37,225 nt of DNA from the NCBI RefSeq assembly GCF_026419855.1, contig NZ_JAOAKP010000015.1:1-37225 (forward strand). The letters are read 5' to 3'. The notes beneath the pieces were generated by a model. The model did no database searches. It had not been told where the DNA came from and saw only the letters and a list, made by a program, of their open reading frames with translations. The position numbers were made by a program, and so were the translations under genes. The DNA is from Methanothrix sp. (lineage in GTDB: Archaea > Halobacteriota > Methanosarcinia > Methanotrichales > Methanotrichaceae). This document shows, piece after piece, positions 1 through 6,732 of the stretch (position 1 is its first letter; every line of letters begins with the position of its first letter).

Positions 1-187
1 CAGGAAGCTAACTGTGCCATTACCCACAAATAATCAGTATGCTGCGGATCCACATGCCTAAATTATGGGGAGCTTAGGTTTGAACTGTGTGCCGGTCGGT
101 GTGGGTTTGTACAACGAGATTTTCGTGTATAGAGATGCATGGTTCAGGAGTCCATTCTGTCCTCAGAGACTGACCAATTGACTGCTA
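1..187. other. Left-edge region, no gene recognised
   Basis: I see no convincing gene here. On the + strand one reading frame stays open from the window edge to a stop at 59-61, giving a 19-residue tail. It could be the C-terminus of a gene that begins outside the window, but nothing in it is recognisable. The region contains no tRNA-like motif and no strong repeat. Confidence 0.3.
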
Positions 188-203
188 AGTAAAAAATATA
201 TAT
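188..203 (+). promoter_or_regulatory. Archaeal TATA-box promoter
   Basis: An AT-rich block (taaaaaatatatatt) is preceded by purine-rich AAG, as in an archaeal BRE/TATA pair. Its centre lies about 43 nt before the ATG at 239, which predicts a transcription start near 222 and a short leader. It would drive the regulator and, through translational coupling, the UbiA gene behind it. Confidence 0.55.
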
Positions 204-238
204 TCAGAAAATCTGCTAGATGCTCCTGCATCGAATGC

Positions 239-562
239 ATGGGATTGGGTGGTGCAGGGTTGAGGCACTGCAGACCGCTCGAGGAGGGAGCGCTGGCTCT
301 GATTGGCAGCGATGGGATCGTGCAGTCTGAGCTCGCAAGGCTTCTTGGAATAAGCAGCAGCAAATGCTCGCGTATTGTGTGCAGCCTGGAGAGGAAAGGG
401 CTCGTGAAAAGGAGCAAGACCACCTTCAGGGGGAGGAGGACCTACCTGGTAAGGAGGAACCTCTCGCAGAGAAGGCTGATCGACAGCTACTTAGCGGAGC
501 TGTATGTCCTTTTCCTTGTGAGTTCTTCTCGAAATACCAAAAATCGGAGGCGCTCTTCTTGA
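239..562 (+). CDS. Small winged-helix (MarR-like) transcriptional regulator
   Basis: This 107-residue protein has a clear winged helix-turn-helix at about residues 24-75. The helix-turn-helix runs through SELARLLGISSSKCSRIV, followed by a second helix and a basic wing (KRSKTTFRGRRTYLV). That order matches MarR-type or archaeal wHTH regulators, which bind DNA as dimers. No ligand-binding domain is visible and the C-terminus is short and basic. The ATG at 239 is the first usable start downstream of a good TATA box. The stop codon (560-562) overlaps the TTG start (559-561) of the following prenyltransferase gene, so the two are probably translated together, and the regulator may control that gene or simply be co-transcribed with it. 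The DNA-binding fold is fairly certain; the target is unknown. Confidence 0.7.
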   Translation: MGLGGAGLRHCRPLEEGALALIGSDGIVQSELARLLGISSSKCSRIVCSLERKGLVKRSKTTFRGRRTYLVRRNLSQRRLIDSYLAELYVLFLVSSSRNTKNRRRSS

Positions 563-1362
563 TCCTCCTGGAGATCATGCGCCCTGCGAACTGCGCTATG
601 GCAGGAGCTGCGTCGTTCATAGGCATGATCGCATCAGGCGCACTTCCGCAGTCTTTGCATCTGCCTGCTCTGGTATTCTCAGCGGTTTTTCTCATTACCG
701 GCGGAGGTAATGCGATAAACGACTACTTCGACAGGGAGATCGATGCAGTAAACCGTCCTGAGCGGCCGATACCGAGCGGCAGGCTTTCCCCGCGTGCAGC
801 TCTGATCTGGTCGGTTACGCTCTTCGTTGCAGGATGTGTAATCGCTAGACTGATAAATCAGATGTGCATGGCTCTGGCCCTGCTGAACTCGTCCGTGCTC
901 ATCATCTACGCTGCGAGGCTCAAGGGGCTGCCTCTCGCAGGCAATATCGCGGTCTCGTATCTCACAGGCACAACCTTTATGTTCGGTGGGCTGGCCGCGA
1001 TGCCATCGAGCATAACAGCCTATCTCTCCGTGCTCTCAGCCCTCGCAACCCTGAGCAGGGAGATCGTCAAGGACATCGAGGATCTTCCGGGAGATCTTGC
1101 ACACGGAGCGAAAACGCTCCCTGCATTCATTGGAGAGAGATATTCATTCATCCTGGCATCTCTTGCTCTGATCATGGCGATGATGCTGAGCTATCTTGTG
1201 CCGCTGGGAGTTGAGTACATGGCAACTGTCAGCATAGCAAATCTTGCGTTTCTCGTATCCATAAACAGAATGCTCCGTGGCGATGCCTCTGGATCTCAGA
1301 GGTGCATAAAGATGGGAATGGGGACGGCGCTCGTCGCATTCACGCTGGGATCTATTGTGTAG
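559..1362 (+). CDS. UbiA-family prenyltransferase, probable DGGGP synthase
   Basis: This is a polytopic membrane enzyme of the UbiA family, most likely digeranylgeranylglyceryl phosphate synthase. That enzyme adds the second geranylgeranyl chain to GGGP in archaeal ether-lipid synthesis. Both Asp-rich motifs are visible: NDYFDREIDAVNRPERPIPS in the first half and DIEDLPGDLAHGAKTLP in the second. They bind the Mg2+-diphosphate of the isoprenoid donor. The frame is open upstream to 364, but I place the start at TTG 559 because GGAGG lies at 546-550 and because the family usually begins just before the ExxRPxN segment, here LEIMRPANC. With this start the protein is 267 residues, close to family length. 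The TTGA overlap with the regulator indicates one transcript. Family assignment is firm; the substrate is inferred from closeness to archaeal DGGGP synthases. Confidence 0.85.
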   Translation: MILLEIMRPANCAMAGAASFIGMIASGALPQSLHLPALVFSAVFLITGGGNAINDYFDREIDAVNRPERPIPSGRLSPRAALIWSVTLFVAGCVIARLINQMCMALALLNSSVLIIYAARLKGLPLAGNIAVSYLTGTTFMFGGLAAMPSSITAYLSVLSALATLSREIVKDIEDLPGDLAHGAKTLPAFIGERYSFILASLALIMAMMLSYLVPLGVEYMATVSIANLAFLVSINRMLRGDASGSQRCIKMGMGTALVAFTLGSIV

Positions 1363-1494
1363 CATCTGCCACATCGCTCAGCACGATACGGCTCGATCTG
1401 CGGCGGAATGTTTTCTCATGAGGTGCAGGGACTTCATGAATCTATGAGGTGTGGAGGATGCCTGAAGCTGGAGGCTGCGGGCTTTTAAGCATGC

Positions 1495-2262
1495 TCAAAG
1501 CCTCTCCACTATCGATGCGAAGGCGAACCTCTGCTTCACGGCTCCTATCCTTATCCTGAGCCTCTCTCCGGGGGAGGCGTCCTTCACTATAACGGCGAAT
1601 CCCTTTATCATCGCTATCCCGTCGCCTGTGCGTCCAGCTGATTCTATCGTGACCTCGTATACCTCACCGGTTCGCACAGGCGCGCTGAGCAGCTTCTTCC
1701 CGATGACGTAGATCTCAGCGCTCTCCTTTCTGGATGCCGGCGGCGTGTACGCGTGTACTGAGCTGAACTCGCGTTTGACCTCCTCGATGTAGTCATCGAA
1801 CATATCTCCCTGGAAGACCTTAACCAGAAAGCTGCCGCCGGGGCGCAGAAGACGCTTCGCTATCCTGAGCGCTGCCCTCGAGAGGTCTATCGATCTGGCG
1901 TGATCCACATCCCATATCCCTGAGAGGTTGGGAGCCGCATCCGATATCACAACATCCGCCTGCCCTCCGAGAACTGCTCCGATCTCCTCGAGGGTCTCCT
2001 CCTTCGTGATATCCCCCTGTATCGTGACAACACCCTCAACCGGCTCTATCCTCTCCAGATCCACTCCCACGACGATGCCGCCGGAGAGCTCCCTCGCTAC
2101 CTGCAGCCAGCCGCCGGGCGCTGCACCGAGATCGACAACTTTGGATCCCTTACGGATGAGATGAAACTTATCGTTAATCTGCTTCAACTTGTAAGCTGAC
2201 CTCGCCCGGTAGCCCTCCTCCTTCGCTTTTCTGTAGTAGTAATCCCTCTGATCTCTGGCCAT
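1495..2262 (-). CDS. rlmE: 23S rRNA 2'-O-ribose methyltransferase RlmE (FtsJ/RrmJ) with TRAM domain
   Basis: This 255-residue protein starts with the typical FtsJ N-terminus (YYYRKAKEEGYRARSAYKL). The SAM-binding motif VDLGAAPGGWLQVA follows at about residues 43-56. The catalytic K-D-K-E set is represented by the Lys in the RARSAYKL segment, the Asp in ISDAAP, the Lys in FLVKVFQGD and the Glu in SAEIYVIG. Residues about 195-253 form a TRAM domain, an RNA-binding OB fold found in archaeal RlmE proteins but not in E. coli RlmE. The enzyme methylates a uridine of 23S rRNA, or possibly tRNA, in the cytoplasm. GGGTGAAC lies just before the ATG at 2262. It begins 4 nt after the DUF763 stop, so it is the last gene of that minus-strand run. 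Confidence 0.92.
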   Translation of the reverse strand: MARDQRDYYYRKAKEEGYRARSAYKLKQINDKFHLIRKGSKVVDLGAAPGGWLQVARELSGGIVVGVDLERIEPVEGVVTIQGDITKEETLEEIGAVLGGQADVVISDAAPNLSGIWDVDHARSIDLSRAALRIAKRLLRPGGSFLVKVFQGDMFDDYIEEVKREFSSVHAYTPPASRKESAEIYVIGKKLLSAPVRTGEVYEVTIESAGRTGDGIAMIKGFAVIVKDASPGERLRIRIGAVKQRFAFASIVERL

Positions 2263-2266
2263 AAGT

Positions 2267-3367
2267 TCACCCAGAACGCGATTTGCTGATTAATCCTGAG
2301 AGCCGCTTCATCGCCTCGTACCTCTCCCTATCGCCCAGCTTTGCCTCCTCAAGCGCCTCTCTGAGATGCTCTATGCTGCGATCGTAGTTCTCCCTGTCCA
2401 CCGGATATGGATACCCGTCCTTACCACCGTGTGCGAAGCTGTACCTCGCGGGGTCCCTCCAGCTCGGCGGTGCCCCGAAAATCAGCTCTGCTATCAGGGA
2501 TAAAGCGCGAATCCTCTTTGGACCCATGCCCCTGAGCGTTATCAGCTCCTCGTAAGTTGATGGCTGCAGCTCGTAGGCTGCCTGCAGGATCCTGAGGCCA
2601 TCTCTGCCGATATCCACAGGAAGTATCTCATGCCTCGCAGGCATCCTCAGCGCCAGCGCGAAGTCCTCCAAGCTCCGCTGTGCTGTGTACTTCCTGATGT
2701 GCACCGGGCCATCCCTTATGAGATCGAGCGTGGCCTGCCTGTTCTCCCTGCTCTCCCTAGATGTGAGATCCAGAACCCTGGATTCGAGATGCTGTGCGCA
2801 TATCGCTGTGTGCGGCTCCTCGATCATGCTGCACAGGCCATCTGAAAGCCAGTGGTATCTGCGCGCGTACCTATCGTTCATACCCTGCTGGACCACTGCC
2901 CAGTCGCCATTCGATGTCAGTATGAATGCATGGTGGTAAAGCCGGTAACCATCCTGCACAAGAGCATTATCAACCTTCGCCGAGAGCCTGCTCGCCCGTA
3001 TGAGTTCCTCGACTCTCCTCTCCGGCAGCGAGAAGATCTCCCCGTAACGCCGGATCTCCTCAGGGGTGTTCAGAGATGTTGCTCCCTTTCCTCCTGCAAC
3101 CACCACACCATCCTCTGGTCGGAGAGATGCCTTCAGCGCTCCGGTGGTTGTGGTAGTCGTGCCTGATGAGTGCCAGTCGAAACCGAGAACGCAGGAGAAC
3201 GCCTGGAACCAGAATGGATCCGAGATCCTGCGCAGGAGCTCCTTCTCGTCGTACTCGTATATGATCGCCCTGGCTATCTCACCTGCGAGAAGTCGCATCC
3301 TCCTGAAGAGCCATGGCGGCGCTCTGCCATCATGAAGCGGGAGATCCGCGGTTCCGGTTCGTGTCAT
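2267..3367 (-). CDS. DUF763 family protein with helix-hairpin-helix segment
   Basis: The N-terminus MTRTGTADLPLHDGRAPPWL is the signature of DUF763, conserved in archaea and some bacteria and without an established function that I know of. The protein is 366 residues from the ATG at 3367; the frame is open 20 codons further upstream, but the family signature begins at this ATG. A Thr-rich stretch after GFDWHSS (six Thr in a row) is part of the family pattern. At about residues 270-285, TLRGMGPKRIRALSLIAE looks like a helix-hairpin-helix and suggests nucleic-acid binding. It is followed 4 nt later by rlmE, so a role in RNA or DNA transactions is a reasonable guess, but this is inference only. 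Confidence 0.82.
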   Translation of the reverse strand: MTRTGTADLPLHDGRAPPWLFRRMRLLAGEIARAIIYEYDEKELLRRISDPFWFQAFSCVLGFDWHSSGTTTTTTGALKASLRPEDGVVVAGGKGATSLNTPEEIRRYGEIFSLPERRVEELIRASRLSAKVDNALVQDGYRLYHHAFILTSNGDWAVVQQGMNDRYARRYHWLSDGLCSMIEEPHTAICAQHLESRVLDLTSRESRENRQATLDLIRDGPVHIRKYTAQRSLEDFALALRMPARHEILPVDIGRDGLRILQAAYELQPSTYEELITLRGMGPKRIRALSLIAELIFGAPPSWRDPARYSFAHGGKDGYPYPVDRENYDRSIEHLREALEEAKLGDRERYEAMKRLSGLISKSRSG

Positions 3368-3511
3368 ATCCCCTACAGTATCATCCCCTCCAGGTTCATA
3401 ACACCTCCGGGGAACCCTGCCCAGCATCTCACAGGTTTTCTTAATATCCCTGAAGGTCGGATTTCACAGAGCTTCCTGGTGGTAGCTGAAACTCCCGTTC
3501 AGGCCGATGGT

Positions 3512-4402
3512 TCAGATCATCACGCCAATAATCACATCGAGCATCAGCGCTGCGAAGAGCACAGCTCTGTAGTTTGCGCCCTGGTAGAAGAGCTTATCAC
3601 CGCGCGATGGCGTGGGGTTCCTGACGAAATCAGCGCACTGGATGAGCATCCAGACGCCTGATAGAAGTGCTGATGCTTGGTAGAGGGGGCCTAGTCCTGA
3701 GAACATGCCAAGCAGCAGCGACAGAATCACCCCTGCTGTCCAGAAGGCTGCCACCAGCTTCGATGTGAGGGGGATCCCATACGTCGCAGGGGTCGTGGGG
3801 ATGCCCTTTGCACGATCCCCGGGGACATCCCTGGATGCATCACAGTTTGTGAACCCCCAGTCTGTTATGCAGATCATGAGACCAAGGATGAGGGCTGCAG
3901 GATGGAAGCCAGGACCGGGCATGAGGTATCCTGCAGGCGATATGGCAAGCCAGACGCCCACGGGAACCATGCCGTAGGCAAGCCCGACGAATATCCAGCT
4001 CAGCGGCGTTCTACGCTTCGCCCATGCAGAGTAAGCTGTTATGATCGCGGTGGCGGCGAAGAGCATCACAAGGCTCTCAGGGTTGAGGTATGCTGCTGCA
4101 ACAGCAGCGAGCATGAGAAGTATAATGGCGTAGATGCCGGCGCCGCGTCTGCTGACCTTAGAGGAGGGGAGAGGCCTGCCCGGCATCGCCACCCTGTCAA
4201 CATCAACATCTACGTAATCGTTGAAGACGTATGAGCTGGTTATCGCAAAGTATGCTCCGATCGTTGCTATGATAAATGGCGCTGCTCCTGGAAGCGAGCC
4301 CGTGGTCGCGTACGCGGAGAGCAGAGCTGATGCGGCAGGAAGCGCCAGGTCCATGGGCGCCAGCGGGGGGCGGAGCAGCTCCAGGTATGCTCTCACATCC
4401 AT
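3512..4402 (-). CDS. UbiA-family prenyltransferase (second paralogue)
   Basis: This polytopic membrane protein of about 296 residues carries both UbiA motifs: NDYVDVDVDRVAMPGRPLPS and DASRDVPGDRAKGIPTTP. The frame extends to a GTG at 4411 that overlaps the pgi stop. I prefer the ATG at 4402, which gives the usual UbiA opening (MDVRAYLELLRPP) and has GGAG a suitable distance upstream. It differs clearly from the DGGGP synthase-like enzyme at 559-1362 and is closer in look to chlorophyll/quinone-type UbiA enzymes. Organisms of this group use methanophenazine, a prenylated phenazine, as membrane electron carrier, so attaching that prenyl chain is one possible role (inference). It lies directly behind pgi on the same strand. 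Confidence 0.85.
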   Translation of the reverse strand: MDVRAYLELLRPPLAPMDLALPAASALLSAYATTGSLPGAAPFIIATIGAYFAITSSYVFNDYVDVDVDRVAMPGRPLPSSKVSRRGAGIYAIILLMLAAVAAAYLNPESLVMLFAATAIITAYSAWAKRRTPLSWIFVGLAYGMVPVGVWLAISPAGYLMPGPGFHPAALILGLMICITDWGFTNCDASRDVPGDRAKGIPTTPATYGIPLTSKLVAAFWTAGVILSLLLGMFSGLGPLYQASALLSGVWMLIQCADFVRNPTPSRGDKLFYQGANYRAVLFAALMLDVIIGVMI

Positions 4403-4407
4403 AAAAA

Positions 4408-5133
4408 TCACTCCAGAATGCCCTCAAAGAGGCTCAGGTGATCCTGTGGTTTTGTCAGAAACTCCAGCCTGTCGGGTTCCTTAAGAGCAGAGTACATCTC
4501 CCTGCTGCGGCTGAGCCCGAATCTTCTCAGTACGCCATCATCCGGGGCGTCAAGCTGCATGATGGGCGCAGGATCCCTGTACCTGGGATTCTTCACGAAC
4601 CCATCCTTTGTGCAGTAGTATGCTCCACCGCGCAGATCTCTGTACGGGCCGTAGATCGATGAGAAGCTCCTGCATACAAAGTTCGCCATCTTGAGGCGCC
4701 TGTTTGAGCGGTTGATTGTGACGTGACCGTAGCCGGGAGGTATAACGACCTTATCGCCCTCAGATGCTGCTATACACACTACAGAGCTCGCGTCCTCGTT
4801 CTGAAGAAGGTAAAGCGCCTCGCCCTCCAGGACCTCGTATACCTCAGGGTATGTCACATCCGTGCCAGGAACCTTAGGATGGTAGTGGCCAGCTGTCTTC
4901 ACGTACTCCCTGCCGAGCATTCTGGGAGGTATGATGGTTATGTCATACCGCAGATCATGCTCGATGAGCCTGCTCTGATCCGCCCTGCTCAGGTAAAGAT
5001 CCCTGTACATGTAGTAGAGATCGATATCCTCAGCGGATGATGCCCATTCTGTATCGCAGAGAAGGTCGCGCATATCGCTCAATCGCCTGATATCAGGCTC
5101 CCACCATCTGCCTCCAATCTCGAGAGTCAGCAA
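4408..5133 (-). CDS. pgi: Archaeal cupin-type glucose-6-phosphate isomerase
   Basis: This 241-residue protein belongs to the cupin phosphoglucose isomerases of archaea, which interconvert glucose-6-phosphate and fructose-6-phosphate with a divalent metal and are unrelated to bacterial Pgi. The metal-binding cupin motif is visible at about residues 90-115: AGHYHPKVPGTDVTYPEVYE supplies two His and a Glu, and a second cupin motif PPGYGHVTIN supplies another His. The N-terminal EIGGRWWEPDIRRLSDMRD matches the family opening, which supports the TTG start at 5133; GGGGTG lies 8 nt upstream of it. A TATA-like AT block at about 5230-5246 could serve as its promoter, giving a leader of about 85 nt. 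It is the first gene of a four-gene minus-strand run. Confidence 0.93.
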   Translation of the reverse strand: MLTLEIGGRWWEPDIRRLSDMRDLLCDTEWASSAEDIDLYYMYRDLYLSRADQSRLIEHDLRYDITIIPPRMLGREYVKTAGHYHPKVPGTDVTYPEVYEVLEGEALYLLQNEDASSVVCIAASEGDKVVIPPGYGHVTINRSNRRLKMANFVCRSFSSIYGPYRDLRGGAYYCTKDGFVKNPRYRDPAPIMQLDAPDDGVLRRFGLSRSREMYSALKEPDRLEFLTKPQDHLSLFEGILE

Positions 5134-5268
5134 TCAAACACCCCGTCTGTATCGCTCCAGTGATCTGGTCTCCTGCTGCAGGTCTTCAGCTATCCATCCT
5201 GAAACCTGTATCCCAGCCTATGCCGGAGCGCAAAAATAAATTCTTTAGGGTGACCCTGAGAGAAGGGA

Positions 5269-5311
5269 TGTCACGGTTCACGGGCGCAACTCAAAGACCC
5301 GAACCATGACA
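5269..5311. repeat. Imperfect inverted repeat, 11-bp arms
   Basis: The arms tgtcacggttc (5269-5279) and gaaccatgaca (5301-5311) pair at 10 of 11 positions. The 21-nt interior contains a GGG and a CCC that could extend the stem. An AT block that could act as a TATA box lies about 25-30 nt upstream on the + strand, so a small structured transcript starting near 5262 is possible, but I see no direct evidence of transcription. Confidence 0.5.
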
Positions 5312-5374
5312 AGAGACAATCGCATCTTGGATCACCAAAAGAGCGGGTCGTGTGCTCGAATGACTGAACCGGCT

Positions 5375-5412
5375 GTCAGGAATCAGTGCGTACTGACATA
5401 ATGCCATCTATA
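5375..5412. repeat. 38-bp direct repeat, copy 1
   Basis: This copy begins gtcaggaatcagtgc and ends atgccatctata. It matches copy 2 (5448-5485) at 36 of 38 positions. Inside it is a short hairpin, tcagt-gcgt-actga, enclosed by a GTCAG/CTGAC pair. The 35-bp separation from copy 2 resembles CRISPR geometry, but only two copies exist. Confidence 0.7.
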
Positions 5413-5447
5413 AGACTCTGGCGAGTATCATGCCGGCAGGTATGGAC

Positions 5448-5485
5448 GTCAGGAATCAGTGCATACTGACATAATGCCATCCATA
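5448..5485. repeat. 38-bp direct repeat, copy 2
   Basis: Second copy of the repeat at 5375-5412, with two substitutions (one in the loop of the internal hairpin, tcagt-gcat-actga, so pairing is kept). The conservation of the paired bases suggests that the structure, or binding of a protein to it, matters. Confidence 0.7.
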
Positions 5486-5675
5486 GCATCGCATGTATCT
5501 GAGCTCAATGATACAGGTACATGGCCGGAGATCGCAGGCCGGACATTATAGTCCTTTGCGTCAGTTCATATAAGCCAATTTAAAATATGCTGGATATGCC
5601 GCAATTCCTACATGATTTTATGTAATATGAATATTATATCAACTTATGCAGAATACTATAGTCGCAGGCCGCAAG

Positions 5676-5713
5676 CTCCGGCCTTCATGCTGGAGAGTGA
5701 GTCAGGCGACTCA
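5676..5713 (+). repeat. Two adjacent hairpins in the leader of the exported-protein gene
   Basis: The first hairpin, ctccggcc-ttca-tgctggag (5676-5695), is a decayed member of the CTCCGGCC hairpin family seen elsewhere in the window. The second, tgagtc-aggc-gactca (5698-5713), is perfect. They lie 60-100 nt before the ATG at 5772, so they would be in its leader if transcription starts from the AT-rich DNA before 5660. Confidence 0.5.
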
Positions 5714-5771
5714 GTTCTACGATAACTATTTCAGTGAACCGGCCGAAATTTACACATAGGAGATGTGGGAC

Positions 5772-6458
5772 ATGCGATATATTGCTATCATGATGCTTTT
5801 TATGCTTGTCATGGGTGCAACCGCCCACCAACCCTTCTTTGAGGATGTGGATATCACATCAGAGGATCCGTGGTTTGTGGCAGACCCGACGATCTCGACT
5901 GCGATTTATGCAACTCTTGATGGTCCTGAGGACGTCGATTACTATTCATTCAACGCCACCCGAGGCCAGACTGTGCTGCTGAGCATGGTCATCCCACAGA
6001 TCGAGGGGCATGAGAATTTCACGCCCATGATGGCGCTTATGGGTCGCGGTCTCGCTCCTGCCAGGCCTCCGGACAGGGTATTCAAACCGGAAGGATACGG
6101 CACAATGGTGCTGATGCCACCGGTAAACGCGAGCGTGTTCTTTGAACCGTTTACCCGAACATCATACTGGACCCGCCAGAGGGAGCTCGTGAAGATCCCG
6201 GCCGACGGCCAGTACCTTGTGGCTGTCTGGGATGCTGCAGGGAGAACGGGAAGATACGTCTTCGTCATCGGCGATCGGGAGGTCCCGGGCGGAGATCTCG
6301 CATTCCCGCTGAGGATTCGGGGATACTGGAGACCTCCTGAAGAGGCCAAGCAGAACATGTCCCGGAACGTGAGCACCCCCATTGCACAGCCAAGTCCAGG
6401 AGCCGCCGCGGCATCGATATGCATGCTGCTCGCGTTTCTTCTGAAGAGAAAACGGTGA
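5772..6458 (+). CDS. Exported protein with C-terminal membrane anchor, possible archaeosortase substrate
   Basis: The protein (228 residues from the ATG at 5772) has an N-terminal signal peptide (MRYIAIMMLFMLVMGATAHQ) and a central extracellular part rich in beta-strand-like sequence. The part around DGPEDVDYYSFNATRGQTVL resembles the beta-sandwich domains of secreted proteins (PPC-like). NFT, NAS, NAT, NMS and NVS are candidate N-glycosylation sites. The C-terminus is tripartite: a Pro-rich spacer, a hydrophobic segment (GAAAASICMLLAFLL) and KRKR. This resembles PGF-CTERM tails cut by archaeosortase, although the canonical PGF triplet is replaced by PSPG. An upstream ATG at 5763 exists, but TAGGAG at 5757-5762 fits the 5772 start. 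Function is unknown; surface location is well supported. Confidence 0.75.
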   Translation: MRYIAIMMLFMLVMGATAHQPFFEDVDITSEDPWFVADPTISTAIYATLDGPEDVDYYSFNATRGQTVLLSMVIPQIEGHENFTPMMALMGRGLAPARPPDRVFKPEGYGTMVLMPPVNASVFFEPFTRTSYWTRQRELVKIPADGQYLVAVWDAAGRTGRYVFVIGDREVPGGDLAFPLRIRGYWRPPEEAKQNMSRNVSTPIAQPSPGAAAASICMLLAFLLKRKR

Positions 6459-6459
6459 G

Positions 6460-6582
6460 CGCTCTTGTGTGTTCAGCAACTTAGAGATCACGCGAGCTGG
6501 TTGCTGGAACCGCACATTCATTCTCCAGGAACGCAAAGCAGGATCGATGCCTCTTCTGCAGACCATCATATGGATAAGAGCA
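6460..6582 (+). repeat. Dispersed ~120-bp repeat, copy A
   Basis: It begins one base after the stop of the exported-protein gene (cgctcttgtgtgttcagcaa) and ends with atggataagagcaa. It aligns at roughly 80 percent identity, by eye, with the reverse complement of 9454-9574 and with the partial copy at 37144-37225. It has no open frame that is shared intact by all copies. It may be a miniature element or a relic of a longer mobile gene. Confidence 0.7.
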
Positions 6583-6732
6583 ACGGTGGGATCCGCCCAT
6601 GTGCCACAGCCCACATATGGCACCGAAGAGCGACCTGCGCATCTCAGTCCCGGAGTGCTCATTTGCTTCACCTCAGATAATACCTTGGCATACCGCAAAG
6701 GCTTTGATCTTCCAATTGATTCATAGCCTTTG

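Larger units (their letters stand above)
5134..5771. other. Long non-coding region between divergent genes
   Basis: No supported gene lies in these 638 bases. From left to right the region holds an 11-nt palindrome (agggtgaccct, 5247-5257) beside an AT-rich promoter-like block, a long inverted repeat (5269-5311), a 38-bp direct-repeat pair (5375-5485), an AT-rich stretch (about 5565-5660) with several TATA-like sequences, and two hairpins (5676-5713) just before the exported-protein gene. The density of structure is unusual for the window and could reflect a small RNA or remains of mobile DNA. Confidence 0.6.

Noticed and set aside
163-423. Minus-strand frame over the regulator
   Set aside because: It is antisense to a clear winged-helix gene and has no family features.
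364-558. N-terminal extension of the first UbiA frame
   Set aside because: It lies wholly inside the regulator gene, does not resemble the family, and TTG 559 has a GGAGG site and a TTGA overlap.
5269-5311. tRNA or other known RNA gene at the inverted repeat
   Set aside because: The stem order does not make a cloverleaf and no T-loop motif is present.
5375-5485. Calling the two 38-bp repeats a CRISPR array
   Set aside because: Only two repeats, one spacer, no leader that I recognise and no cas genes in the window.
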